Source of the DNA: Mercenaria mercenaria
Lineage: Eukaryota > Mollusca > Bivalvia > Venerida > Veneridae
NCBI RefSeq assembly: GCF_021730395.1
Contig: NC_069368.1
Span: 15,208,001 to 15,272,000 of the forward strand
Direction of reading: 5' to 3'
DNA length: 64,000 nt
Shown: positions 1 to 11,400 of the stretch, one piece after another
Numbering within the stretch: position 1 is the stretch's first letter
Layout of the letters: the number at the start of each line of letters is the position of its first letter
The notes under the pieces: model-generated
What the model saw: only the letters and a program-made list of their open reading frames with translations
Told to the model about the DNA's origin: nothing
The model's database searches: none
Position numbers and translations under genes: made by a program

Positions 1-348
1 TTGTTAGATATTTCACTTGGTATGGTTTCTATGCCTTTCCATATTGGGGTGCTTCTCCCCAAAGCATGAGCATAGTGTACTACCCCTCAATCTTTTCCTC
101 TTGTATGTATTATTTGATGTTGCGCATACTTCAGGCGGATATGTTAGTGTGGGAATATGTATGGGGCTAATCAGGTTTATACAACTTCTTTGTTGATTTG
201 TTGTTGTATTTGTATGATATACATCTCACAAAAAAAGAATGTTTTTCTTGTTTGCACTGTTGTGCCTTTCGACTCACTATGAATTGTCCCAGGATTCCTA
301 ATGGTCAAATCAATACAAGATAAGTCCATAAGGAATTGATCTTCTCCG

Positions 349-790
349 CTAGCACAGACTAGTTGTCTTCCTCACTTGACTCACTAACATTGCATCATTG
401 ACATTTTTGCACATATTGCATATAAATATAGACATTAGAATTTTTAATTGCCTCAGTGCAGTGTTCCTGGGAAGTACCTCTTTCAGAATGTCAATATGCT
501 TGCTTACAACCATGTGACATGTTTTCTCAGAATTCCCACTGGTTGGATCACTACAAGACCTCTTTGGAATTGTTTCCCAGTAATTTGGCCAGAAGGGGTC
601 AGGTTTAGTCTGCCTGACTTGACTGACATAGCCGAATGCCATTACGAGTCCATTACCTTAAATACTAGTGTTTCCACCAGTATAACACTGCCTTTTTGCA
701 CATTTGTCAGCATATTCATTACCTTTTGATTCTTTGTGACTTGGTACCCAAACCAAAATTCTGATGTCACTTGACAGGATAAAAAGGTTT
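349..790 (-). mobile_element. Decayed LINE fragment with RNase H remnant
   Basis: On the minus strand, 768 down to 658 reads as a short open stretch with the motif WVPSHKESKGNEYADKCAK, which matches the C-terminal block of the RNase H domain in LINE polyproteins (usual form W-V-P-x-H-x-x-x-x-G-N-E-x-A-D). It ends at a stop; a further open stretch in another frame runs to 349. Upstream reading (above 768) is broken by several stops, so this is a dead fragment. No reverse transcriptase motif was seen. A host RNase H1 exon is an alternative, but the surrounding decay argues against it. Bases 1-348 hold no recognised feature. Confidence 0.5.
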
Positions 791-960
791 GGGGATTGTT
801 TTTGTGGCTACTATGATCAAGGCTGCTGTTAGGTCAAGATCACTGTTACTAAAAATTGAAAATGTTTTTTGAAAAACCTGCTTTATAATTGGGGAATTTT
901 CATATCTTCTATTTAAAAATGTAAGGCCAATATTCCACAGATTACAGGTATATAATATAA

Positions 961-2340
961 TTTTTAGCTCGACTATACGAAGTATAGAGAAGCTATCCTA
1001 CTCGACCCAGTGTTGGCAACCTTCCACGTCCGCACTTTGGTTCAAGTTTTGATGCACTTTCTCTTTATCTTTGTTATATCTTGATGGATTTGCTTCAAGC
1101 TTGAAATAGTTTTTTTTCCTCATCATCACCCACATCATATGGTACAAGGATCATAACTCTGGCCCCAATCTTTCATGAATTATCCCCCCTTTTTACTTAG
1201 AATTTCAGGTTAAAGTTTTGGTACACTTTTGCTTTATCTCAGTTGTTACTAAATGGATTTGATTCAAACTTAAAATAGTTGTTCCACATCATCACCCACA
1301 TCATATAACACAAAATCCATAACTTTGGCACCAGTTTTTCATGAATTATGCCTCCTTTAAAGTTTTACTTAGAATTTTGATTTTGATGCATTTTCACTAT
1401 ATCTCTGTTATTTCAGAAGGGATTTGATTCAAACTTAAAATAATTGTTCATCATCACCACCTACATCTTTTAACCCAAGGGTCATAACTGTGACACCTAT
1501 ATTTTATGAGTTATCCCCCTTTTGTACTTAAAATTTCAGGTTAAAGTTTTGATGCACTTAAACTTTATCTCTGTTATTACCAAATGGATTTGATTCAAAC
1601 TTAGAATAGTTGTACTGCGTCATCATCCACATCGTGTGATACAAGGGCCATAACTCTTCCACCAATATTTCATGAATTATGCCCATTTTTTACTTAGAAT
1701 TTCAGGTTAATTGTGGTGCACTTTCACTATATCTTTGTCATTACTTAATGTCAATTTGATTAAAACTTAAATTAGTTTTTCCAGATCATCATCCTTATCA
1801 TATGGCACAAGGTCAGTCACTCTGGCACAAATGTTTTATGAGTTTTATCCCCTTTTTACTTAGAATTAGTTTAATTTTGATGCCTTTTATATCTCTGGTG
1901 TTACTGAAAGGATTTAATCAAATTTAAAATGGTTGTTCCACATCATCACTCATCATACAACACAAGTTTGATAATGCCGGCACCAGTATGTTCTGAGTTA
2001 TGCCCACTTTTTACTAATAGAATTTCCGGTTCAAGTTGTGATGCACTTTCGCTGTATCTCCAGTATTACTAAATAGATTTAATTAAAACTTAAAATAGTT
2101 GTTCCAAATTATTAGCCGCATGATTTGACACATGGTGCATTACTTTTGCAGAAGTTTTCCATGAATTATGCTCCTTTTATACTGATTTAATTTTTTCAGA
2201 CTTAAGCTATTGTTCAATATCTTCATCCACATTTGAGTCATTAAATGCTCCAGTGACAGCTCCAGCTTCCTCAGATGTATCCAATTTTACTATCCAGCAT
2301 CAAAATAGTCGAGTGCTGTCTCCTGTGACAGCTCTTGTTA
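961..2340 (+). mobile_element. Helitron-like non-autonomous element with about seven 165-bp units
   Basis: The element opens with TTTTTAGCTCGACTATACG and a TATAG/CTATC-rich head, continues with about seven diverged copies of a roughly 165-bp unit (each with GGATTTGATTCAAACTTAAA and a CATCATCACCCACATCATAT-like block), and ends with a hairpin GCTGTC..GACAGC followed by TCTTGTTA. The same head, unit and tail recur at 8178-12452, which defines the family. A terminal hairpin plus short tail is typical of Helitron/Helentron-type 3' ends. No protein is encoded. Confidence 0.65.
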
Positions 2341-2371
2341 TATATGATGTATGTTGAACTTGAAATTGCAG

Positions 2372-2463
2372 TTGGAGAAAACACAGAGACGATAGATTGT
2401 CCCATGCATGAGGCAGCTAAGAGAGGAAATGTTTCATTTTTGAATGAATGTTTAGATAACCAA
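2372..2463 (+). CDS. OSTF1: OSTF1 exon (first visible)
   Basis: Acceptor TTGCAG at 2366-2371 and donor GTAAGT at 2464. It enters in phase 2 and encodes [19 protein letters not shown] through ECLDNQ: the linker after the SH3 domain and the first ankyrin helix pair. Confidence 0.9.
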
Positions 2464-5400
2464 GTAAGTAGGCTTTGTATGTTTTATGGCATGCATTGTG
2501 GTGAGTAACAACAGTTTGTGAACAGACATTTAAAGAAATATGTGATTCATTATCCATTCTGAAACCTACAATTATCAATGCCCAACAGGTGTACTAAATT
2601 CATGGCCGAGTGGTTATGGTCGCTGACATTTAACCATTTGCTGCTCACCACTGTGGGTCCAAAGATTTGCTCAGGGCTTTGGGTGTTCAATTCTTTCATT
2701 TGAGGAAGCCATCCAGTTGGCTTGCAAAATGATGGTGGTTCTGCCCAGGGCCTCTACCACTGCCGCACCAGAGGCCTGAAATAACTCTGGGAGGAGCACT
2801 TTGGGTCTTCCTCCTCTATGAAAAGGTTGAAAGTCACCATATGACCGATAATTGTGTAAATGTGATATTAAACCAAAGAAAAGCAAAACAAAACTTTTCA
2901 TAATGCTGTCAATACATCATGGCTCCAATTGGCGCCGTTTCTAATTTCATGCACAGTATTATGTACATAGTTTTCAGTTACTTCCTTTGATACTTTCAGG
3001 TATCAGTTAACTCCCTTGATAAGGCGGGTTCTACACCACTACACTGGGCAGCACATGGTGGTCATATTGAATGTATGCAAATTTTGCTAAATAAGCCTCA
3101 TTGTGAAGTATCTGTACAGGTATGTTTTCTTTTAATATGAAATTGTTTAAAAGGTTAATTATAAAATTAGCTTGATCTTGCATGCTGTATTCAGATTGAG
3201 TGGATTTTGCTAGGCTTTGATTATACAATGAAAGTAGTCCAGACATAGGCAGAATGTGTTTCTACTTAGTACTATACAGATTCTACTTTGTGAAATAAGT
3301 GCTATTTATTACACAACATTTATGGGTATTAATAAAAAGAATGTGATTTGATATTACATTTTGTATCTAAATATTTTGTTGTAAAAATGAAGTTCTTGAA
3401 GTACTGTGGAAACTGCCTTTCTTAAAAAAGGATCCTTGTAAAATCTTACTTACATATGAATTTGTTTGCCCCCAATGTCAAAGACCTAGGAGGCACATAG
3501 TGATTGAAATGTCTCTCCATCTGTCAATCACACATTTGTGTTTACGCGTCTCCTCCAGTAATTTCCATCTACATCAGATTAAACTTGGCATACATCATCA
3601 ACATGAGGTCAACAAGTGCATATTGTAAGACTTTACTGTCCAATTTTTGTGCTTCTCAAAATTTTTGAAGGGACACTTTACATTTTCCATTGTCAATCCG
3701 CCAGTCAGAATTTGTGTTGTGCATATCTCAAGAAGTATTAAGAGACCCAGAGTTATCAAACCTCACAGGACCTCTGTGTAGCATTTATGCTACATTGTGT
3801 CTGATAAAACTTAAACAGTGACTGACTGACCAGACCAGAGTTATAACTCTTTACTTACATGTAGTAAAAAAATATGTCTGTCCAAGTTTGTGTCCTGCAT
3901 ACCTCCAAAAGTACTTGACCCAGTCATCAAACTTCACAGGATTATCATTCAGTATGGGAAGTTGTGCACCTAGTGTTTTAATTGGGATTTCACACAGCCA
4001 GACCAGAATTATGGCCCTTGACTTCAGTCAAAAGTATGCATGAAAATGGCCTAAAAGTTTGTGTTGCATGTATCTCAAAAAGTATTTGACCCAGGATTTG
4101 AAATATTAAAGGAATATTTCTCGGCATGCAAAGTTGTGCACTTGGGGTTTTGTTTGAGATTCCACTTACTAATAGACAGACCAGAGTTATGGCCCTTGAC
4201 AGTCTAAAATATGCCAGACAGAACATAAAAGTTTGTGTCACACGAATCTTAAAATGTATTTGACCTAGGATCATGAAACATAATAGGAATATATTCAGCA
4301 TGGGAATTTGTGCACCTGGGTTTAGTTTGGAATTTCTGTGGGTCAGACCAGAATTATGGCCCAAATGACATTTTCTCATGAACCACTTAAGGTATCATCG
4401 CCAAACATGGTTGATAGCATCATGAACCAATTGGTGAATCTTCACCACTTGGTCTTGAATCATCGTCTCTCAAATTTGTGCAAATGCTCCAGCTTGCCCC
4501 CTTGTAGGGGCTATCAGATCTTTGAAAAATAGAGAAAAAAACTTTGACTTTTTTTCTTGAACCAATTTAGATGGTCTTCACTCAACAGTCAGGGGTGTAA
4601 CTGTTTCAAGTTATCGCAGTTTATAACCCTTTTGAGTTATTGCTTATACTTTCATAACTTGTTTCAGTTATCATAAAATACTACAAAGCCCTTCTGTGCC
4701 AATTCCTCATTTTGAATGAGACCAATGTAATTATTTCCTGAATCCTTGAACTTTTATCTTTCCAGCTATGGAGTAAAATTTTTTACGCAAGGCTGATAAA
4801 GTTTTACGCAAAAGTTTTAAAGCTATAAAACTCTTAAAATCCCATTATGCTTATCAGGTCGTGATCAGACTAAAAAGAATTTGATTAGCCTCAGTTTGCT
4901 ACTAATTTCACTTTAAAGGTCACTTTGTGAGAACAACAAAAAGACTTTTTTTTGAATAACTTACCTAAGGTTATCTTTATTTTATAACTAATACAGGTTA
5001 TAAAATGCTTGAAAAAGTAACTGAAATAGGTTACATAACTTAAAACAGTTACACCCCTGACTGCTCAATTTATTCAAATGGGTTTGCTTGGTCCCTGATA
5101 GGGTGTCAGAGCTTGAAATAGAAAAACCTTTAAATGAACTCTTCTCATAACCACTTGATGGATTTTCACCAAATTTTGTCTGTAGCATCCATGTGTAATC
5201 TTCACTCAAGTTTTTTTCTGATGATTCTGCTTGGCCCCTCTAGAAAAAAAATTAGCAACTTCTTATCATGAACCATTTGATGGATTTTAGCAAACTTGGT
5301 CTGTAACATCCTTATGTGGTCCTCTAAAGTTTATCTGACTGTTTCAGCTTGACTCTCTTTATAAGCCTTTAGAATGTCTTTGTATGGTCCTTTCTGAATT

Positions 5401-8400
5401 TTCTTCAAATGATTCAGTTTGGCCATTTTAAGGGGCCATGAGAACTAAAACTAGAAAGAAAAAAAATATTTAAAAAACTTCTTTTTATGAACCGCTTGAT
5501 TCATCTTCACCAGATTTAGTCTGCAGCATCCTTCAACTTTGTTCAAATGGTTCTGCTTTGCCCTTTTTTAGAGGCTTCCAGAGCTAAAAATAGAAAAATC
5601 CTATAAACAACTTCTTCTCATGAGCTGCTTGATGTATCAAGACAAAACATGACCTACAGCATCCTCCTGTGGTCTTCTCTCAAATTTCTCGAAAAATAGA
5701 AAAAAACTCTTTAAAAGATTTCTTTTTACTTGGTCTTTAGCGTTCTTATATGGACCTCTCTCACATTAGTCTGGCAACTTTTGGGGGCTGTAGAAGTTTA
5801 AAAAAGGAAAAAAACTTTTATGTAACTTTTAATGAACTGCATAATGGATGTGGTCAGAAGCAAGTTGTCCCTCAGATGATTGACATTGTCTCTTTTTGAC
5901 CTCTTGTTTTTGTTGTTTTAAAACAAGGTGAATATCTGGTCTATGTTGTTTTTTGTTGTTGTTTTTTTTTCCATATTAAGAAGAGATTATTGCTAGTTCA
6001 CATATATAATCACTATAATATATATGTACAGTCAAACTTCTTTCACTTGAACTAGGATAATTCAATCACCACCTTTTGCTCAAACTCATCATCAAGTTCC
6101 GGCAGAATCCCTGTATACCGGTAAGTATGATCTCTGATGGTTCGAACTACCGATAATTCAAACAAATTTTGCCGGTCCTGTCGAGTTTGAGGGAATGAAG
6201 TTCCACTGTATACAATAAATTTACTTTTTCAGAACAAGCTAGGTGACACACCAATCCACTCGGCAGCATGGAAAGGGCATGCAGATGCAGTGGATCTTCT
6301 GTTAGAAAAAGGTTCGTTTTTCATAACTCCGGTAAAACTTTGTCACTTGAATCAAATTATAATTTGATCTGTGGATCTGCATGATATCAAGTCCTTATTA
6401 AAAACCCACAGACAAGGTCATTTTGAACTAAAAAGTGTGCAAATTTGTTTAGAAATAAGGCAGCTATAAATTAGTCCACCAAAACCAGAGTAAAACTATG
6501 GGACCCCATTACATCTGTACCCTACAATTTCAGTTTTTCTCTTTCTGTTTTCCAGAAAAAGTCCTCTCTTGCCAGAATTTTAAGCCTCAGTTCCGGCCAA
6601 AGGTCATAAAATAGGTTTTGGAAATGATTCTTTGAATGCTCTTTGCTATGGTCAGTGAAACAGCCAGTAAGATGATGAAGTTTTAAGACTAGTCTTAAAA
6701 CTTAGGTTTAAGGCTTTGGACCAAACGTAGATGCTCTGTCTCTACACCAGTGTCTCCTTTACAACATGTACTTTAACCTGTTTCAGGTGCTCAAGTTAAT
6801 ATAAGGAACAAGGATGGAAAATTGCCATATGAACTTGCAAAAGATCCTGACACAGCAGGAAAATTAAGACTAGCAGGTATGTGTATGAAGTATTGTCTTT
6901 GTAGAACTGCTTGAAAGTGATTTTGATTAGCATTCAGCTCTCTTGGATTTAACTTGGTCAGAGCACACAGGGGAGCTTTTGCACCTCTTATGACCGAGGC
7001 CAGGAAAAATCTGTAAGAACCACATACTGTGTCCCAGATCAAGCAGCTATGATCACCAAATCAGTGATAGAATTAGTGTGTAAATTCAGCTACATTGTAA
7101 TGTACATTGTTTTACATACAGGCAGATATTACTCAGCCAGCATGTACCGTATAACGGGTATTTTTACCTACTGCTAATAATGTCTCCCACCACACAGTGG
7201 TGTGGGAGACATATTGATTTACTCCAGTCTGTGTGTCTGTCTGTGTGTCTGTCTGTCACAAAGCTTGTCCGCTCTCTAAGTCGAACATTTCTCATACGAT
7301 CTTCACCAAACTTCAACAAAATGTGTCTGCCAATAGGTGCTTGGCCAAGTTCGATAACTAGCCAAATCGGCCTAGGCACTTCGGAATTATGGCCCTTGAA
7401 TTACCAAAAACACTCAGATTTGCCCCCAAACCAGCGCCTATATACTACTAGTATTATAGGTGTCCTTTTGGTGTCAAGAAAGCGCATGCACATGTGGATT
7501 ATGTGAACAGTATATAAAGACTGACTTACTATTTAGATGATTAGGCAGTTGTGGGAGACATGCGCTTTTCTCAAAAGCATCTCTAGCTTTTACTATTTTT
7601 TAACGACCAAATCAGATTCGTAAATATTGGCCTCGTATAAATTTGCCGTGTAAAATCAAGTAAACCGGTATCATGTAACAGTTTTTGATCCGTACAAATG
7701 GTGCTTTTGATATAAATAGGAGACAACTTCGACGATTTGTTAAATGCCGTACTATGTACATTAAATCGGGTGTTATGTCGATTATATGAGAAAAGACAAT
7801 ATAAAGAAAGAGAACTAGAAAGTTTGGACTAATAAAAATGCCTCTCGAACTGAATTGATATTTTCTGAATTTATACAAGCAGTCAATACAGTAATTATGT
7901 TGATATAACAGAAATACATTTATGCACGTTTTACAAACCATAATTTACTATGACTGACACTTATCTTTGATGTTTTTCATGTAGGATGGTAATTATTACA
8001 AGTTTGATAAGGTATTGGGGATTCTGAAAAGGTTTTGACAACATTAAAGACATTTAAGTTTTAAAAAAAAGTTGTCGTAACAATGACAATTGTGACGAAA
8101 TATCATAAACATGTGCCGGTTACCTAGCATTTTGACTGTTTTATTTTCATGCTGTAAATATTCAATGAGCTAATTTTTTAGCTCGACTATACGAAGTATA
8201 AGGAGGGCTATCCTACTCGACCCGGCGTCGGTGTCTTTCCGCGTCCCCACCTTGGTTAAAGCTTTTTTACACTTTCTCTTTTTAGCTCACCTGTCACAAA
8301 GTGACAAGGTACGCTTTTGTGATCGCGCAGTGTCCGTCGTCCGTCCGTGCGTCCGTCCGTCCGTCCGTCCGTAAACTTTTTGCTTGTGACCACTCTAGAG

Positions 8401-11400
8401 GTCACATTTTTCATGGGATCTTTATGAAAATTGGTCAGAATGTTCATCTTGATGATATCTAGGTCAAGTTCGAAACTGGGTCACGTGCGGTCAAAAACTA
8501 GGTCAGTAGGTCTAAAAATAGAAAAACCTTGTGACCACTCTAGAGGTCACATTTTTCATGGGATCTTCATGAAAGTTGGTCAGAATGTTCATCTTGATGA
8601 TATCTAGGTCAAGTTCGAAACTGGGTCACGTGCGGTCAAAAACTAGGTCAGTAGGTCTAAAAATAGAAAAACCTTGTGACCACTCTAGAGGTCACATTTT
8701 TCATGGGATCTTCATGAAAGTTGGTCAGAATGTTCATCTTGATGATATCTAGGTCAAGTTCGAAACTGGGTCACGTGCGGTCAAAAACTAGGTCAGTAGG
8801 TCTAAAAATAGATAAACCTTGTGACCACTCTAGAGGTCACATTTTTCATGGGATCTTCATGAAAGTTGGTCAGAATGTTCATCTTGATGATATCTAGGTC
8901 AAGTTCGAAACTGGGTCACGTGCGGTCAAAAACTAGGTCAGTAGGTCTAAAAATAGAAAAACCTTGTGACCACTCTAGAGGTCACATTTTTCATGGGATC
9001 TTCATGAAAGTTGGTCAGAATGTTCATCTTGATGATATCTAGGTCAAGTTCGAAACTGGGTGACGTGCGGTCAAACACTAGATCAGTAGGTCTAAAAATA
9101 GAAAAACCTTGTGACCACTCTAGAGGTCACATTTTTAATGGGATCTTCATGAAAATTGGTCAGAATGTTCATCTTGATGATATCTAGGTCAAGTGCGAAA
9201 CTGGGTCACGTGCCTTCAAAAACTAGGTCAGTAGGTCTAAAAATAGAAAAACCTTGTGACCACTCTAGAGGTCACATTTTTCATGGGATCTTCATGAAAG
9301 TTGGTCAGAATGTTCATCTTGATGATATCTAGGTCAAGTTCAAACTGGGTCACGTGCGGTCAAAAACTAGGTCAGTAGGTCTAAAAATAGAAAAACCTTG
9401 TGACCACTCTAGAGGTCACATTTTTCATGGGATCTTTATGAAAGTTGGTCAGAATGTTCATCTTGATGATATCTAGGTCAAGTTCGAAACTGGGTCACGT
9501 GCCTTCAAAAACTAGGTCAGTAGGTCTAAAAATAGAAAAACCTTGTGACCACTCTAGAGGTCACATTTTTCATGGGATCTTCATGAAAGTTGGTCAAAAA
9601 CGATGTCATACTCAAAACTGGGTCATGTGGGAAGAGGTGAGCGATTCAGGACCATCATGGTCCTCTTGTTTTAACTTGTCTCTGTAATTACTTGATGGAT
9701 TTGATTCAAACTTGAAATACTTATTCCTCATCATCATCGACATCATCTGACATAAGGTGCATAACTCTGGCACCAATATTTCATGAATTATCCCTCCTTT
9801 TCACTTAGATTTTCAGGTTAAAGTTTTGATGCACTTTCACTCTATCTCTGTTATTACTGAATGGATTTGATTCAAACTTAAAACAGTTGTTCAACATCAT
9901 CACCCACATCATATGACACAAGGTGCATAACTCTGGCGCCATTTTTTCATGAATTATTCCCCCTTTTTACTTAGAATTTCAGGTTAAAGTTTTAGTGCAC
10001 TTTCACTCTACCTCTGTTATTACTGAATGGATTTGATTCAAACTTAAAATAGTTGTTCAGCATCATCACCCACATCATATGACACAAGATGCTTAACACT
10101 GGCACTATTTTTCATGAATTATTCCCCTTTTTACTTAGAATTTCGGGTTAAAGTTTTATGCACTTTCACTCTATCTCTGTTATTACTGAATGGATCTGAT
10201 TCAAACTTAAACAATTGTTCAACATCATTACCCTTGTCATATGACACAAGGTGCATAACTCTGGTACCAATTTTTCATTAATTATTTCCCCTTTTTACTT
10301 AGAATTTTAGGTTAAAGTTTTGATGCACTTGTCTCTGTTATTACTGAATGGATTTAATTCAAACTTAAAATAGTTGTTCAACATCATCATCCACACCATA
10401 TGACGCAAGGTGCATAACTCTGGCACCAATTTTTCATTAATTAGTCCCCTTTTTTAGCTCACCTGTCACAAAGTGACAAGGTGAGCTTTTGGTATCGCGC
10501 GGCGTCCATCGTCCGTCTGTGCGTACGTCCGTCCGTAAACATTTGCTTGTGACCACTCTAGAGGTCACATTTTTTGTGTGATCTTTATGAAAGTTGGTCA
10601 GAATGTTTATCTTGATGATATCTAGGTCAAGTTCGAAACTGGGTCACGTGCCGTCAAAAACTAGGTCAGTAGGTCTAAAAATAGAAAAACCTTGTGACCT
10701 CTCTAGAAGCAATATATGTCAAAAGATCTTCATGAAAATTGGTCAGAACGTTCACCTTGATGATATCTAGGTCAAGTTCGAAACTGGGTCACGTGCCATC
10801 AAAAACTAGGTCAGTAGGTCTTAAAATAGAAAAACCTTGTGACCTCTCTAGAGGCCATATATTTCATAAGATCTTCATGAAATTTGGTCAGAACGTTCAC
10901 CTTGATGATATCTAGGTCAGGTTCGAAACTGGGTCACGTGCCGTCAAAAACTAGGTCAGTAGGTCAAATAATAGCAAAACTTTGTGACCTCTCTAAAGGC
11001 CATATTTTTCATGGGATCTGTATGAAAGTTGGTCTGAATGTTCATCTTGATGATATCTAGGTCAAGTTTGAAACTGGGTCACATGCGGTCAAAAACTAGG
11101 TCAGTAGGTCTAAAAATAGAAAAACCTTGTGACCTCTCTAGAGGCCATATATTTCATGAGATCTTCATGAAAATTGGTCAGAATGTTCACCTTGATGATA
11201 TCTAGGTAAAGTTTGAAAGTGGGTCACGTGCCATCAAAAAACTAGGTCAGTAGGTCAAATAATAGAAAAACCTTGTGACCTCTCTAGAGGCCATATTTTT
11301 TATGGGATCTGTATGAAAGTTGGTCTGAATGTTCATCTTGATGATATCTAGGTCAAGTTCGAAAGTGGGTCACGTGCCTTCAAAAACTAGGTCAGTAGGT

